Shown here one piece after another: positions 24,913 through 37,000 of a stretch of DNA of 64,000 bases. Each line of letters starts with the position of its first letter. Positions within the stretch are counted from its first letter, which is position 1. The position numbers and the translations under genes were made by a program. The stretch covers positions 178,502 to 242,501 of the forward strand of contig VWYX01000845.1 of assembly GCA_013396525.1 (NCBI GenBank). Reading direction: 5' to 3'. Under the pieces are notes generated by a model that did no database searches, was not told the DNA's origin, and was given only the letters and a program-made list of their open reading frames with translations. This DNA comes from Chaetorhynchus papuensis. Lineage: Eukaryota > Chordata > Aves > Passeriformes > Rhipiduridae.

Positions 24913-27900
24913 GGTCTCAGTGCTGGTTCCCGTTTCCCCTCTTTGCTGCCCCTCCTGCGTGACTCACACAGGGTTTGATGCACGGCTGAGGGGCTCGCTA
25001 TGTCAGATAATTAATTTAGAGCTCAGTGTTTTCAAGAGCAAACCCATTCAAGTTTATTTCATAACTGGCATGGCCTTCGTGCAAGTGATAAATGTTTATA
25101 TTCCCTTCAACTGAGCCTCCTGCTGTTCCTTTTCATTTGAAATAATTACCAAAGTTTAGACTTACAGACAATTGTATTAAGGGGAATCATACAGTGCTGC
25201 TTAAACGGGGCTTTGAAGGCTGAGAGGACAGCTTTCATTGCTCTTTTACATGGTTGTTTTACATATCTTGAGAGGGAGAGGCATAACCAGAATTTATAGT
25301 GCTCTCCATATTTTTTATGACTCGCAGGCATCGACTATAAGAGGCAGAGCTGTGCTCTCTGCATAGGCTGTGTCATCAGCTGGGAATGCAGCTTGGCACA
25401 GGCAGAGGAACAGCACTAATGCTTCACAACCTTCCCTGGGAGATCCTCTCCTTGAGCCTTTAATTAATAACCTGGAAGTCATTAATTTAATAGCCTGGTA
25501 AACAATCTGATATTTCTCTTGCTTTTCCTTATACCCACACTCCTGCCTTGTAGGGCCACTCTGAGGAGTAATTAGTGCAAATACGCTCTATTAGTTAATA
25601 ACTCTTCCGTGTTTGTTTAATTTGGAAGCAGCAGAAAGTTTTGCATGGACACAACCAGGGAAGGGAGCGTGGCACCTCCTCTGGCAGCCAGGGGAATTTC
25701 TGTGTCCCAGCGAGCCAAAGCAGCTCAAAGCCACCCCTCTCACCTCACCTCATCCAAGAGGAGCAAAACACGTTCCCTTCCTCCCATCCAAGCTCGCTTA
25801 ACCAACTGATGAATCTGATAATTTAATTCATGGCGTATTTTAGAAATGCTGGTCGGTGTATCCTGGTTCCAGGGACTTGCTGGAGCTCACACAGCAGCTC
25901 CGGGGCTGAGAAATTCCTGGAGCTGGGACCACCAATAAAAGCTTTGTGCTGGTGATTGAGTGGGGAAAATTCTTTTCTCTGTCTGCACTGAATCAGTGCC
26001 CTGGTTCCAGCTATAGATACACGAGGATTCATTTCCTGCCTGAGTCGTTTGGGCATACTGGGAAGTGTTAAGCAACTGGGATCCATCCCAGAAAAGAGAG
26101 CATTTCATTTCTAGCTGAAGTGATACAGCGTGCTAAGCTTGCAAAGCTTTGTGTCAGGTGTTGTTGGCAGCCAGGGCTGTTTCAATGAACAGAAAATGGA
26201 CAGCTTTGTACGAACTGTCCACCAGACACCTCCTGCTCTCCGTGGGGTTCTGTAGCCTCCAGGAGGGTGGAATTCCCGTTCATGAGCTCGTATCACGCTG
26301 AGCTGCTGGAGGGATTCTGTCATACTTGGCCAGGGGAGATCACCAGTGATATAATGGTGCTGAGCTCTGCCTCCCAGTAGCAGCCCTCGTGTGCAGGGGC
26401 TCTGCAGAGGGGTTGGTTGTGACCCACCAGCTATGAGGTAGTGTCTCAGATCCGAGCTCCAGCAATCCTCCAGGAGCTCATGGGGCTCGAGCAATCCACT
26501 TTCACTCGAGTTTTCAGGCTGGCATTTTGAAAAAGCCCCACAAGCAAACAGATTGTGCTCTCTGCAATAAAATGGGGGAAAAAATTATTTCGATCTTAAC
26601 GATGCAGTTCATGTTAGCGACCCTTTAATGTGGGATTAAAACCTAAACCTAAGTTCCTGCCTTATGCTGGGTTTGCAAAGTGCTTGTACTGAGGCATTTT
26701 CATATTGAATTAATTTAGCTTATACTTGGCTATTTCACGTCTCTTGCAACAGATCTTGCGAGTGTAAGGTATGAATTTCAGGCTTGGATTAAAATAATGC
26801 TTTGCTTTCCAGCTCTGAGCATGTGATCATTTTTTCTTCTTATAGCAGGAGGAGAATCTCCCTTGTTCTCAATTCCTATTGTGAGTGCCTTGGGTCAGAC
26901 TGAACCCTGGACTAGAGCAGGCTCTCTCCCACCAAATGCCCCTGGTACCTGGAATGCACAGCTCCTGCAAGGAGTCCTTTGTGGACTTGTCACAGCATCA
27001 AAACTTGGGCCTTTTCCAAGGGCTGTAATCCTCTGAGAAGGGGAAACCATGAGCTGCTGACACATTTTGTGATGAAGACTCTTATTTCAGAAAGCCAAAG
27101 TAAATTGAGTTGTTCTCAGTGTGTGTTTTAGGGGTGAAGAAGTAAATTTAGCTGGTCAGTCCACTGAGTCCTACAGCTAACAAGCCCAGTGCCTTTGTTG
27201 TTGAATTGTAATTCTATTTCATTATGATTTACTCAAGCCCCAGTTGATTTGCCTCTTCTATAGAAATATTTCTCATTTTTTTGGAATTGTAATGAGGAGT
27301 CATAGAGGTTATATGCAGTTTAAAGCCTGATAAAAAAATAATTAGGGTTGATAATAAAGCTTTTTAAAATGCAGTAGGAATATCTTGACAATAAAAGGCG
27401 TTCAAGGTGTTGGTATTTTTCTAGAAATAAAACGACTGCCAAAAAATCTCTGCCAGCTGCTTTCAAAAAGCTTGTGTAGATGAGGCAAAAATTATCTGCA
27501 GCAGCAAGTTTGTGTTCAGTTTTCATCTCATGGAAATTGCGTGTCCCTCTTGCATGGTGCCTTTCCTCAAGGACACAGTTCTGAAGCAAAACGCAGCTCT
27601 TGGAGCTGAATATTGCAATTTGCGGCCTGGCAGAGAGGGTGGGGTGATGGAGCTTGGAGAGGCTGGGGATGAAACCGTTGTGAGATGAATTTCCATGGAA
27701 TATTGATCCATGTGGGTGTGCGGTGGGGCTGCTGCCAGAGCCTGCAGTGTTTCCCTGGGCTTGATCAAGGATGTGCTGGGGCTGTCTCTGCTCGGTGTCA
27801 CCGTGACTCTGCTGGTGGCACTGGTGGCTCTGTGTCGCTGTTGTAAGGCGGACACGTAGAAAAACCACACGAAGTCCAGGTCAGGTAGAAAAGGTGGAAA

Positions 27901-28707
27901 AGCCGGGGGTGTAATGGCTTTTTTCCTGAGGTTTTTATATGTTAGTTCACAAAAGTGAGTTAAATGGCATAAAGTAATTGATTCTCTGGCCATCCACCCC
28001 TCGAGGGGGTTGGCCCAACTCTGGCACATCCGTTCCCAAGTGTTTTTCTAGTTGAAGCCATAACAATCTGGGAAAAACAAATGCAGGTGTGAATATTGAT
28101 AAACACTGGTAACTTTGTTTTAGTTAGCTCGCATGGGAAAGACAGAGTTCTCACAAAATGCTAGAGAGCTGAAGAAATTCACTGCTGAAGCCCTTTCAGC
28201 ATCTACAGCTCTGAGGTGTTTGCCCTCACTGACAGAGCAGTTAAACACACGTGTGGTGGCTGTGACAGCCACCGGAGCCGGGGAGGGTTCCTGTCCCTCC
28301 TGTGTCCCACCAGGATGTGTCAGGCTCTGTGTGGGTCCCCGGCTCTGTCCCTGCCCTTTCATGCCGTGCCCAGGTTCAGGATGTGAATGTGTTGTTTCCT
28401 CTGAAGCTGCAGTCACGCTCAGGAAACGGAGAGTTGCTCAGTCCTGCCCTCGCTCCTCTGCCCCTGCCGTGTCTCCTGCCTTAGGATCAACTTTATTTTG
28501 CTTCTGCTGCGTGACCTTGTTGCTCCTTCCTCTTCTGGCCCTCTCCTCCACCAGGGTGGTTCCTTGGCAGGGTTCATCTCCTTGTTTGTTCCTTCTCCCT
28601 CCACCGACCACATCCTTTGAGGAGCGTTCCCTGCATAAAAAATGGTCTTTTTGGGGTGAACCTGCCAAGCCCTTCCCATCCAGTCATCCCAGTCTGGAGC
28701 GATTCCT

Positions 28708-28860
28708 GGAATCACAGAATGGTTTGGGTTGGAAGGGATCTTAAAGCTCATCTCATTCCACCCCCTGCCACGGGTAGGGACACCTTCCACCATCCCAGGC
28801 TGCTCCAAGCTGGCCTTGAACACTTTTAGGAATGGGGCAGCCACAACTCTGCCTCCTTCT
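28708..28860 (-). mobile_element. CR1 LINE fragment, 3' end
   Basis: Starts GGAATCACAGAATGGTTTGG, carries a mutated core (CCACGGGTAGGGACACC) and ends near GGAATGGGGCAGCCACAACT. Reverse orientation and somewhat diverged. Confidence 0.9.
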
Positions 28861-31321
28861 GAGTGGCAGCATTTTGCATTCTGTGTTAAAATAAAACCTA
28901 TAAATAATGTTTAAAAGAATTTTATTTATTACCTGAGACCACCTAAACGGCCACAGGAGCAAAGTTTTTTAGCCAAAGCTGCTGCGTGGGGAGGGGAGGG
29001 TCAGATCTTCCCTGAGATGCCCAATTTTTGCTGATTTTTGGTGGGTGTTATTTTCTGGCGCTGTGAGCGCTGGGCATGGCAGGCTCCTCAGGGCAGCAAT
29101 CCTGGATGCAATCCCACTCTGGTGTCTTCCATTATTGACTTTTAGCTTCACCCGTTCCCTCCCCTGTGCCTCACTGTTTCCCTGTGAGGTACAGCTTGTC
29201 CCGGGACAGAAACGCTGCACAGGGAGGGCTGCTCCAGCTGCTGGCAAGGGGCAGGGAGACAAAAGATGTGAGAATCGGGACAGCCAAGAGCCTCCCTGCC
29301 CCAAAAAAGGGCCCTTGCCCTGGCACAGGCTGAACCTGCCTCTTGCAAAGGACAGAGAGGCTCTGGACGTGGCTCTGCTGCAGGAAAAGTCAACAAGGGG
29401 AGCTGTGGAATTCTGTCCTCAAAGCAACTCCGAGCCTATTCCTGTGTTAGCGTTGCCCACTCCCTCCTGGAGAAAGAGTGGGATCCCGAAATCGAGTGTG
29501 TCCAACAGAAACTGCCTCTCCCCGGGTTTCAACAGACAGAAACATTGTTGAAACCAGACTTTTTTTGGCATTTATTGGCATTACTAAGAAAGAGTTGGCC
29601 AGGAAAGCTGGCAGGAGGAGATGAGTTGGAGAAGCTTTAAAGATTTTTTTTTTTTCTATAAAATGAATATCCAGAAGCTGTGTAAATGTATTTTTTTTTC
29701 AGTTTGAAAAGTGTATAGAAAGACAACCTATACACATTTTTCACTGAAGTACTGTCTAAGCTGGATGTGCCCTCCAAACTCTTTCCCCTCAATTAAAGAG
29801 ATGGGGAAAAGAAAATAATAAGAAATGACAAAACAAAACAACACCTCAGGAAATCCCTAGAATGTTTATTCAGGAACAGAGCAGCCTGCTACAATCATTA
29901 GCTTGCAAAGGTATTTCTGTTATAGTCAGAGGGCAAAGTGAATTTTAACCTTTTATTGCCAAGAGATGTCATGTTTGTAGTGGAGGAGCTACTGAGGTGT
30001 GTAAATCCCTGTGAACGAGCGAGCAGCATCTGTAAAAAACCCCAAGCAAAGCCCCAAAGCACAGCCTGCAGAGAGGAATTAAAATCAATTTCAATGCCCA
30101 CAGTTAAACATAAAGTGCTACATTTCATGCTTTATTGAGTTTCTATTTATTACTTAATTTCTGGTTGTAAAAGGCTTCAGCTGAAACAAAAAGATATTTC
30201 AAAATATTTGATTCTCCTTTTTCCTTACGAGCTCGGTGCAGAATTGCCAGCTGCTATGGGGCTTTGATTATAAAGGGAAAAAAAGGGCTGGATTGGTTTA
30301 AAATGTGATCTGTGGGAGGCCTCCAGACCAAAGAGGATCTTTCCCAGGAACCCCAGAGGAGGGAGAAGGGAAAGGAAAATGTTGCTCCAGGGAGACCCAG
30401 AGGCAGGAGCCTGGGAACACTGCACGTCACAGGGGCAAATTTAGGATGTGGGTGGGAACAGTTGGGATTTTTAAGATGGAAACCTGAATTATTTGCTCTG
30501 TGCTGTCGAACATCTCCCATTTTATTGTCCTGCCCCTTCCCATCTATAAAATGGGAATAAAGTTTAACCCAGGCAATGGGGCATCAATTTGATTTTTGAA
30601 ATGGCCTTTTCAGACAAAAATTGTCATTTGTGTTCCTGCTCTGGCTGTGCAACCTTTAGGAAACAGGAATTTGCTGTTCTGGGGGAAAGAGGGATGTCTT
30701 GCATGTGTGGAAAACTCCCATGTGTGTTGGTGGACCAAGGGAACAGATACTTTCAAGATTTTAGGTCTCAAGGAATTAAAGAGGAGGAGTGTTTGCAATG
30801 CTGAGCATGAGGGTTGTCACTGTTGCAAACTCAGAGGGAATCTGAAAACATCTTGTAAATATTGTGAGGAACATTAGCTGAGATTTTTATAGGCTATGGT
30901 GAGCCTGTAATTCAGTCCAAGTTTAGACAAACACCTTTCTTTGATGGAGATCAACAGGGACATGAAAACACTTTAGTTTAAGAACTATTTTGATTATTAC
31001 TGTTTTGGTCTATTATGTACCTCTCTTTTACAAGTACATTTTTACATCTTTCAACTGTGCAATTTAATCACCAAGCACCAATTTATTTTGAAAATTGCAT
31101 TTATCAATATTATCCCACTTCCACACATCTTCTATGAGCCAATTTAAAAAGAAATCTTGACTCGTAGAACCGAAATCAGCTCTGATTTCAGAGCCTTCAT
31201 GGAATTAGTGTTTAGCAATTTCCCTGAATCTGTGTGAGATGGAGACAATGAGAGCTGGATTGGAGTAATTTCTTTTGTAGAAAAACCACACTGCTGATTT
31301 TTCCTGTATTTATACCAATGC

Positions 31322-31415
31322 AGTGTGTATATCAATATCTATAAATATCAATATATGTGCATATATATCTATATACATCTCTATACATACTGAGATCTGT
31401 GTCTATACCTATACA
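31322..31415 (+). repeat. AT-rich low-complexity (ATATCT-type) repeat
   Basis: Irregular TATATC, TATACA and CTATAC units form a diverged microsatellite. It ends before CAGCTGCTC. Confidence 0.7.
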
Positions 31416-31819
31416 GCTGCTCTGTTTCCAACCTCATCTCAAGATTCAGCTCTCAAACCAGGTTTTGAAGGTTTTTTCCAACACTCTGTGAGGAAAAAGC
31501 AGCTGAGTAAGGCTCCAGCAAGATCTGGCATCGAAACCAAACCATAAAACCAAGCAGTGGAGAGGGAAGATGCACAGCACGGAGTGAAACTCTTCTCAGT
31601 GCTCTGCTTTTCCAGGACAGGTTATTAGGGAGGAGTTTCATTTAGGAGCAGAGGGTTTATCAGTGTGTCCTCGTGATGGACTCACCAGTGCCATCAGCTT
31701 CATTTATGGAGTTGTTCTAATTTTAGGCATTTGGGGGGGGAAAAAAAGAGCATAACATAAAAGAAATAAAGACTATTCCCAGTGTGGATATTGTCTGTGC
31801 CATCATTACACAGCTTCAG

Positions 31820-31861
31820 ATTGCACAGATATTTTATCAGACATTGCACAGATATTTTATA
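31820..31861 (+). repeat. short tandem duplication (about 23 bp)
   Basis: ATTGCACAGATATTTTAT occurs twice, separated by CAGAC. A simple local duplication. Confidence 0.85.
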
Positions 31862-33448
31862 TAATCTTCAGCTGCTGCAGCTATTTTGGCTGATGTGGAT
31901 GAAATAAGTATCTTGGGGAGCTCCCCATTATCGTGTACAATATTTCCTATAATTCTCTTATTTTGAGGCAGGTAACAAAGGGAGACTTTGATATTTCTGT
32001 GCAAAAAAAAAAAAAAGCATTTGAGAATTCTTCACAGCCCTATTTGCTAAACAATTTAGACAAAGAGTCCAGTCTCTGTTTGAAGGCTTCAAAGGCAGTG
32101 TTGGCTTGTTTTTCCAGCAAAATCTTCATCTTTCTCAGTGAAAGAAAAATCAATACAACCCTGGTAACACAAAGCTGTGTCTTACCAAGGTATATTCCTT
32201 AAGCTCAGCTGGAATTCTGACATTGGCCATCACACTCAAGCCAAATTATTTGGAAATACCAAGATGTGCTTGGTTTTTTTCAGCAGCCACCGTGTCATTT
32301 TCCGGTTTTGTCTTCTATATTTTTATGTTACTATTGTTTTTATGATATATATATATACGAATATTTCCTTGCCAGAGCAATGAGAGTTTCAAAAGTTCCT
32401 CATGAACAGCAATGAAGTTGTTTTCGTGCTCTGTCCTTTTGGTGTGCTGGCTGGCACCTGAGCTGGTGAGAAATTTATTCAGCATAAAATAAAGTCTTAG
32501 CAATTTATTGCTGTCGTTACTTTTCCCACAAAACCATTCCTCTGCATCCCTCGGAATGTACAAATTTGCTCCTTCAATTTTAGGGAGCTCTTTATTGATG
32601 CAATGTCACCGTCACAGCCTTGCTGCAGGGAGAGGAAATAACTCGTATTTAGCCTCAGGAAAGTTTGTGTGTTCAAGGTGTTCTTATCTATGAATTCTGA
32701 TTTGCAAACCACTATTTGATGGAGTTGTCTGGGGGGGGAGCAGCTGCTGTAACTCCTTTATCAAATGCATTGTGAAATTTAGGTTTATTTAAAAATGTGC
32801 TCGATGTCAAAACAAGTATCTGTTGTCTGAGGGGAGTAATGCAGCATCCCTCAGCTCAGGAATCCCTCGGGATGAGTGCACACAGGGCACATCTTTGCTC
32901 TTCCTCATTCTTTCCCTAAGTGCAGTCAATTTATGCAATCCTCAAATGTTATTTTCTTGTTCCCCTTGAGGAGTTGTCCAAGTTGCTCTCTGAAATTCTT
33001 CGGTCTTCTGGTGATCAAGACTTCTCATTTAGGCTGGGATATGGCCCTAAAAAGCTCCTTCCCTCATCACCTCAGGAAATCAGCACAGTGGGGGGAACCC
33101 CCTGCAGAGCCCTTCTCCATTTATATGTTGATGAGCCTGGAGGAAAATTTCCAAAAATGCTGGAAATACTTTTAAACCTTCCAGAAGGCTCTGCCTGGCT
33201 CCTGTGCTTCAAAGCCCTGCTGACACTCTGGGATACAGCAGTGGCACCCCTATCTGGGAACTATTCCCTATTTATAGGGACACTCCTGAACCTTTCTCTT
33301 TTTATTCTGCCAAAATATATGGTTTTGGGAGTACAAAAACCAGCAGTCTGGTGCAATATGTCAACAATATGTTATTTATAACAGCAAAGTTTTATTCAGT
33401 CGTGGAGTTGAATGTGATTTAAATATGTAACAAGCGCAGCATTAGGGC

Positions 33449-33472
33449 TTTTTTTTTTTTTTTTTTTTTTTT
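33449..33472 (+). repeat. poly-T tract of about 24
   Basis: An uninterrupted T run in intron 2, unattached to a recognisable element. On the other strand it would read as a poly-A tail, but no retrogene body is visible beside it. Confidence 0.85.
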
Positions 33473-33628
33473 GTAAAGGAGTGGTAATTCAGTAGTTTAG
33501 GTGCATATCTCAGTGAAAAGTTGGGCTTCTTACTGTCTGGAAAATCAAAAAGCAGTGTTGAATGGCTCAGCAGCAACAGTGGGGTGCAACTTGCTCATTC
33601 CTTGGGAAATGGTAGGGATTTTAAAAGT

Positions 33629-33785
33629 CCCCAGGAGGGATTTAAAAGCCCTGTGGATGTGGCACTTGGGGACATGGGGCAGTGGTGGCCTTGGAAGTGC
33701 TGGGTTAAGGGTTGGACTCCGTGAGCTGAGGAGTCTTTTTTACCCTAAATGATTCCATGATCTTTTCCAACTTAAATATTCCAAG
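33629..33785 (+). mobile_element. CR1 LINE fragment, second subfamily
   Basis: Sense tail of the other CR1 type: CCAGGAGGGATTTAAAAGCC, GATGTGGCACTTGGGGACAT, GGGTTAAGGGTTGGACTCCG, ending in AAATGATTCCATGATC and TTTTCCAAC. It ends about 20 bp before the target-site duplication of the solo LTR. Confidence 0.85.
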
Positions 33786-33852
33786 GTTCCCTGATTAATA
33801 ATGTGGGAGTTTGTAGGGTTATACCATAGGTGTTATAAAGAGCATGCCTGGA

Positions 33853-33882
33853 AGGCCTAGGATAAGCTTCTTCCCTAGGCCT
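33853..33882. repeat. 9-bp inverted repeat in the LTR U3
   Basis: AGGCCTAGG (33853-33861) and CCTAGGCCT (33874-33882) are perfect inverted copies around a 12-nt loop near the 5' end of the LTR. It may be a dimeric factor site or simply a hairpin; function unknown. Confidence 0.8.
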
Positions 33883-33996
33883 GGAGGTAACCATGGAAAC
33901 ACATCCAGGTCACCTGAGATGGGCTGGAAAAGGGAATTATGGGTTTGTGGCCATCTTGACCAATTGTGTGGGAAGATGGTGGTTTGTGACCTTACA

Positions 33997-34044
33997 GGGT
34001 ATTGTTTACCTATTACCATAGTAGGTAATATCTAGGCAATACCC
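33997..34044. repeat. fold-back sequence in the LTR U3
   Basis: GGGTATTG (33997-34004) pairs with CAATACCC (34037-34044). Inside it, TATTACC pairs with GGTAATA, giving an imperfect 48-nt hairpin about 70 bp upstream of the TATA-like box. Confidence 0.75.
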
Positions 34045-37000
34045 CAGGTGACCGGGGGACGCTCTGGGATTTATCCTTCCTGTTCATATGAGGTGATATC
34101 CTGTTTGTGGGCTGGTATTTAGGGAATGGTTACTGAGCAATAAACGCCTTTGCACTTCTCCATCGTGTGTGAAGTCCACGCCCCAGCGTGAATACTGCAG
34201 GAGTTGGAGGACTCGGGAGGCTGAGGGATCAGATGTGGGGTGTTGGATCTCCCAGGAGACTCAGCCCTGGGGGCACTGCAGGTGTTTCATAACAGCTCCT
34301 CCTTGAATAATTACTGGGAAGGGAAAACAGTCATTAAAATAAACGAGGGAGATAACTCACCCCGGAGAAACACGGGAAGGAGAGCCAGGAATGGCTGGAG
34401 GAACCATGGCCATGGTGAGGAGCAAGGAGCTGGGGCTGTCAGCATGCAGAGGAGGAGGCTGAGCAGGATGTGAGGGATCCTGCAGGGTGTAAATGGCTGC
34501 AGGAAAACAAGAGGCAGTAATTAGTCAGGGTGTCATTGTTAGATACACTCCTGTCTAGCAGGGACAAGAAGAATGGCCTTACAAGGCAGCGAGGAAGAGC
34601 TCAGTAATAAAGATAATGAAGAAAGGATGTATTTACATGGGTCTCATGAGGAGGGGAGGCTCAAAGGTCTCTGAGTGCGCTGGAGTTTCAGAACAGCCAG
34701 AGAAGGAGCTGCTAATGATAGCGGTGTGGTTGATCCTGACATGGGGCAGGAACCTCTGAGGCCCCCTAAGCCACATTTTCCATGATTTGGTGCAAAATGG
34801 AGACCGTTCTTTCCACTTCCTGAAAACCTCCTTTGTGAACTTTGCCATCTCTGCGTTTCAAGGGATAAGATTTGGATTTTTCTGGATTTTTAAATACCTG
34901 AAACTTCATAGGGAACACTTTTCTGCTGAGGGTGGAAAATGGGTGCCCCACAGCTTTTCTTTCTTTTTGTAGTTATTGGTTTTGTACAACTTGGAACCAG
35001 ACTAAACAACTAAATTAACAACAACTAAAACATTAACTCCTTTCTCAGCTGGGTGAAGAGAAAGTTCTGCAGCAGAAGTTCAGCCTTTTGTTCTATTTAA
35101 TTTTTATTATTTACCCACGGGTGGACCCTGAAATCAGAGAGGTGGATCAGGATGCCGTGGAGGTTGGGATATTTATTACTTGAAGAGGTTTGGTTTAGGG
35201 GGGAAGCTGTGGCTCTGAAAGGTCTCGTTGAATTTTGTGTCGTGCTGCAGTTCTCTCTCACTCGTGCCAGGTCACTGGCTTCTGGTTTGGGGGATGGAAG
35301 CAAAAGTAGAGTAGGACTTGTACAAATAATGGAGTGAAAAGAGGGGGGAACACTGTAAATACAGGACTGAAGGGTCTGTTAGCAACTGAGAGCTGCCCAG
35401 GAGGGTGGATAAAGAGTCCTCTCTCAGGATGGGATGCTCTGGCTTTACACAGAAAGCCCTTGGAAGGAGACCTGGTTCCGTAAAGAACAATTAAAATAAA
35501 GTTTTTTACCTTATAACTCAACTTGCTCCTCAGCTGCAGCAGCTACTGCTGTTCTCTCCCATTATTCCCAAGCTCCTCTCAAGTCCATTTTCCCCCAGTC
35601 CCTGTGGACACTGGACTCCAGCATCTGCTGAGCTGCAGGGTTCTGTTCCTGCTCATTGTTTTTGTGATGCTCTGCTCACTGGGGCTGAGGGTGGGAAATG
35701 GAGATGTTTCCTGAGCCTTCTGCGGGGATTTTCCCTCTTTCCCACTCAGCTCAGGGCAGACTCAGGAATATTCCTGCTCATTTGCACTCTGAAGGTGAGA
35801 GCAGACTTTGCTTTATGCTTCTATCGCATGCTGCAGATGCGTTTGAGATGTTTCTTTCATTGTTATCTCCAGATTCTGTGCTGTATTGATTTTTGCGTTT
35901 TCTCTAAGGGGCTGAAAATTTCAGCACTAACCCTGAAACCAACTGAAATAATTGATTATCTGTTTTTACCTCCTCTTCAGTTATTTACCTCGTGCCCTTC
36001 GATGGAGAAAGGCTGTCCTATTTCTCCATGATTTAGTGTAAAGCAGATCTTTGCCGAGCTTTAATATCAATTTATATAACCTTGATCCACGGGTTATTTT
36101 TTGAGAGCCACCAGTTTATCTAATATGTCATGGAAGAAGTTGTTCTAGAAATATATTTTTTATAGCTTATTCTTATTGAGCATATGGGTAATGTGAAAAG
36201 AAACAGATTTTCTATAAGCTCAGCTAGCAATTGAAAATACTTAAATTATCTCCAAGAGTAATTAGATGCCTAATGGACTCTAGAACCAATTTAGATATCT
36301 TAAAATACATTTTATCATGAATAGGTATTTTTGTATAGAGGGGGTTTTTTGTGTGGATATTAATGGCAGTGGCATTTTTATCTGTGTTTTGTCTTTGCCA
36401 CTGTGGCAAGAAATATACTGGTCATGAATACTTTAAACCCCTGGCTATCAGTCAGAACACAACATGTGTTTTTGTTCCAGGATGAGCTTTCTGAGATAAA
36501 TTTCCTGCGCTTTCCACACTCCTTTGTGTCATTTGTTTTCTCCAAGAGTATCAATGTATAGGTGGGGTGTCTCTGGGCAAAGTCTCTTTCTAATTAAGCA
36601 GAAAAATGTGCGACGCTGCCCCCAGGTTCCAGTATAATTTACTTTACTAGGAAATCTTCGGATCCTTCTTTCTCTTAGGGCACATTCCAGGATATAAAAA
36701 TGATTAATGTGTCTTGGAAGTACAGCTTTGGGAAGTTTGTCAAGTTATCTTGAGTAGCCCAAGAGTGGGGTGAAATCGCCCTTTTCATTAGTTTAAAAAA
36801 TATTAATATTTTATCTGCCTTTGTATAACCCATTCATCGTCTTCAAGAGATCATCAGAGACAAACTGTGACTTGAAAGAGTGGAAATTAGACCCTGACTC
36901 CTCACTCCTGCCCTGCATTCCGGTGCTCGGGATGCAGGAGGGAACTGGAATCCAGAAGCAAATCTGCGACTGCAATAACAAATTAGCGCAGGAGATTTAA

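Larger units (their letters stand above)
33806..34205 (+). mobile_element. solo LTR of an endogenous retrovirus, with 6-bp target-site duplication
   Basis: The element at 33812-34199 (388 bp) starts TGTAG, ends CTGCA (TG...CA with imperfect inverted ends), and is flanked by the direct repeat GGAGTT at 33806-33811 and 34200-34205. It has a TATA-like TATTTAG (34116-34122) and an AATAAA signal (34139-34144), leaving about 55 bp to its 3' end, so it reads as U3-R-U5 on the + strand. A 6-bp duplication is typical of alpha/beta-retrovirus-like (class II, ERVK-type) elements. No internal viral genes remain, as expected after recombination between two LTRs. The intact duplication suggests a fairly young insertion. 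Confidence 0.85.

Noticed and set aside
26640..26662. AAACCTAAACCTAAG resembling a telomere-type repeat
   Set aside because: Only two units and not the vertebrate TTAGGG sequence. No array is present.
27320..27868. 182-codon - strand open frame
   Set aside because: No recognisable motif, and the C-terminal part runs through AT-rich intron sequence. It is not supported as a gene antisense to the ADAM intron.
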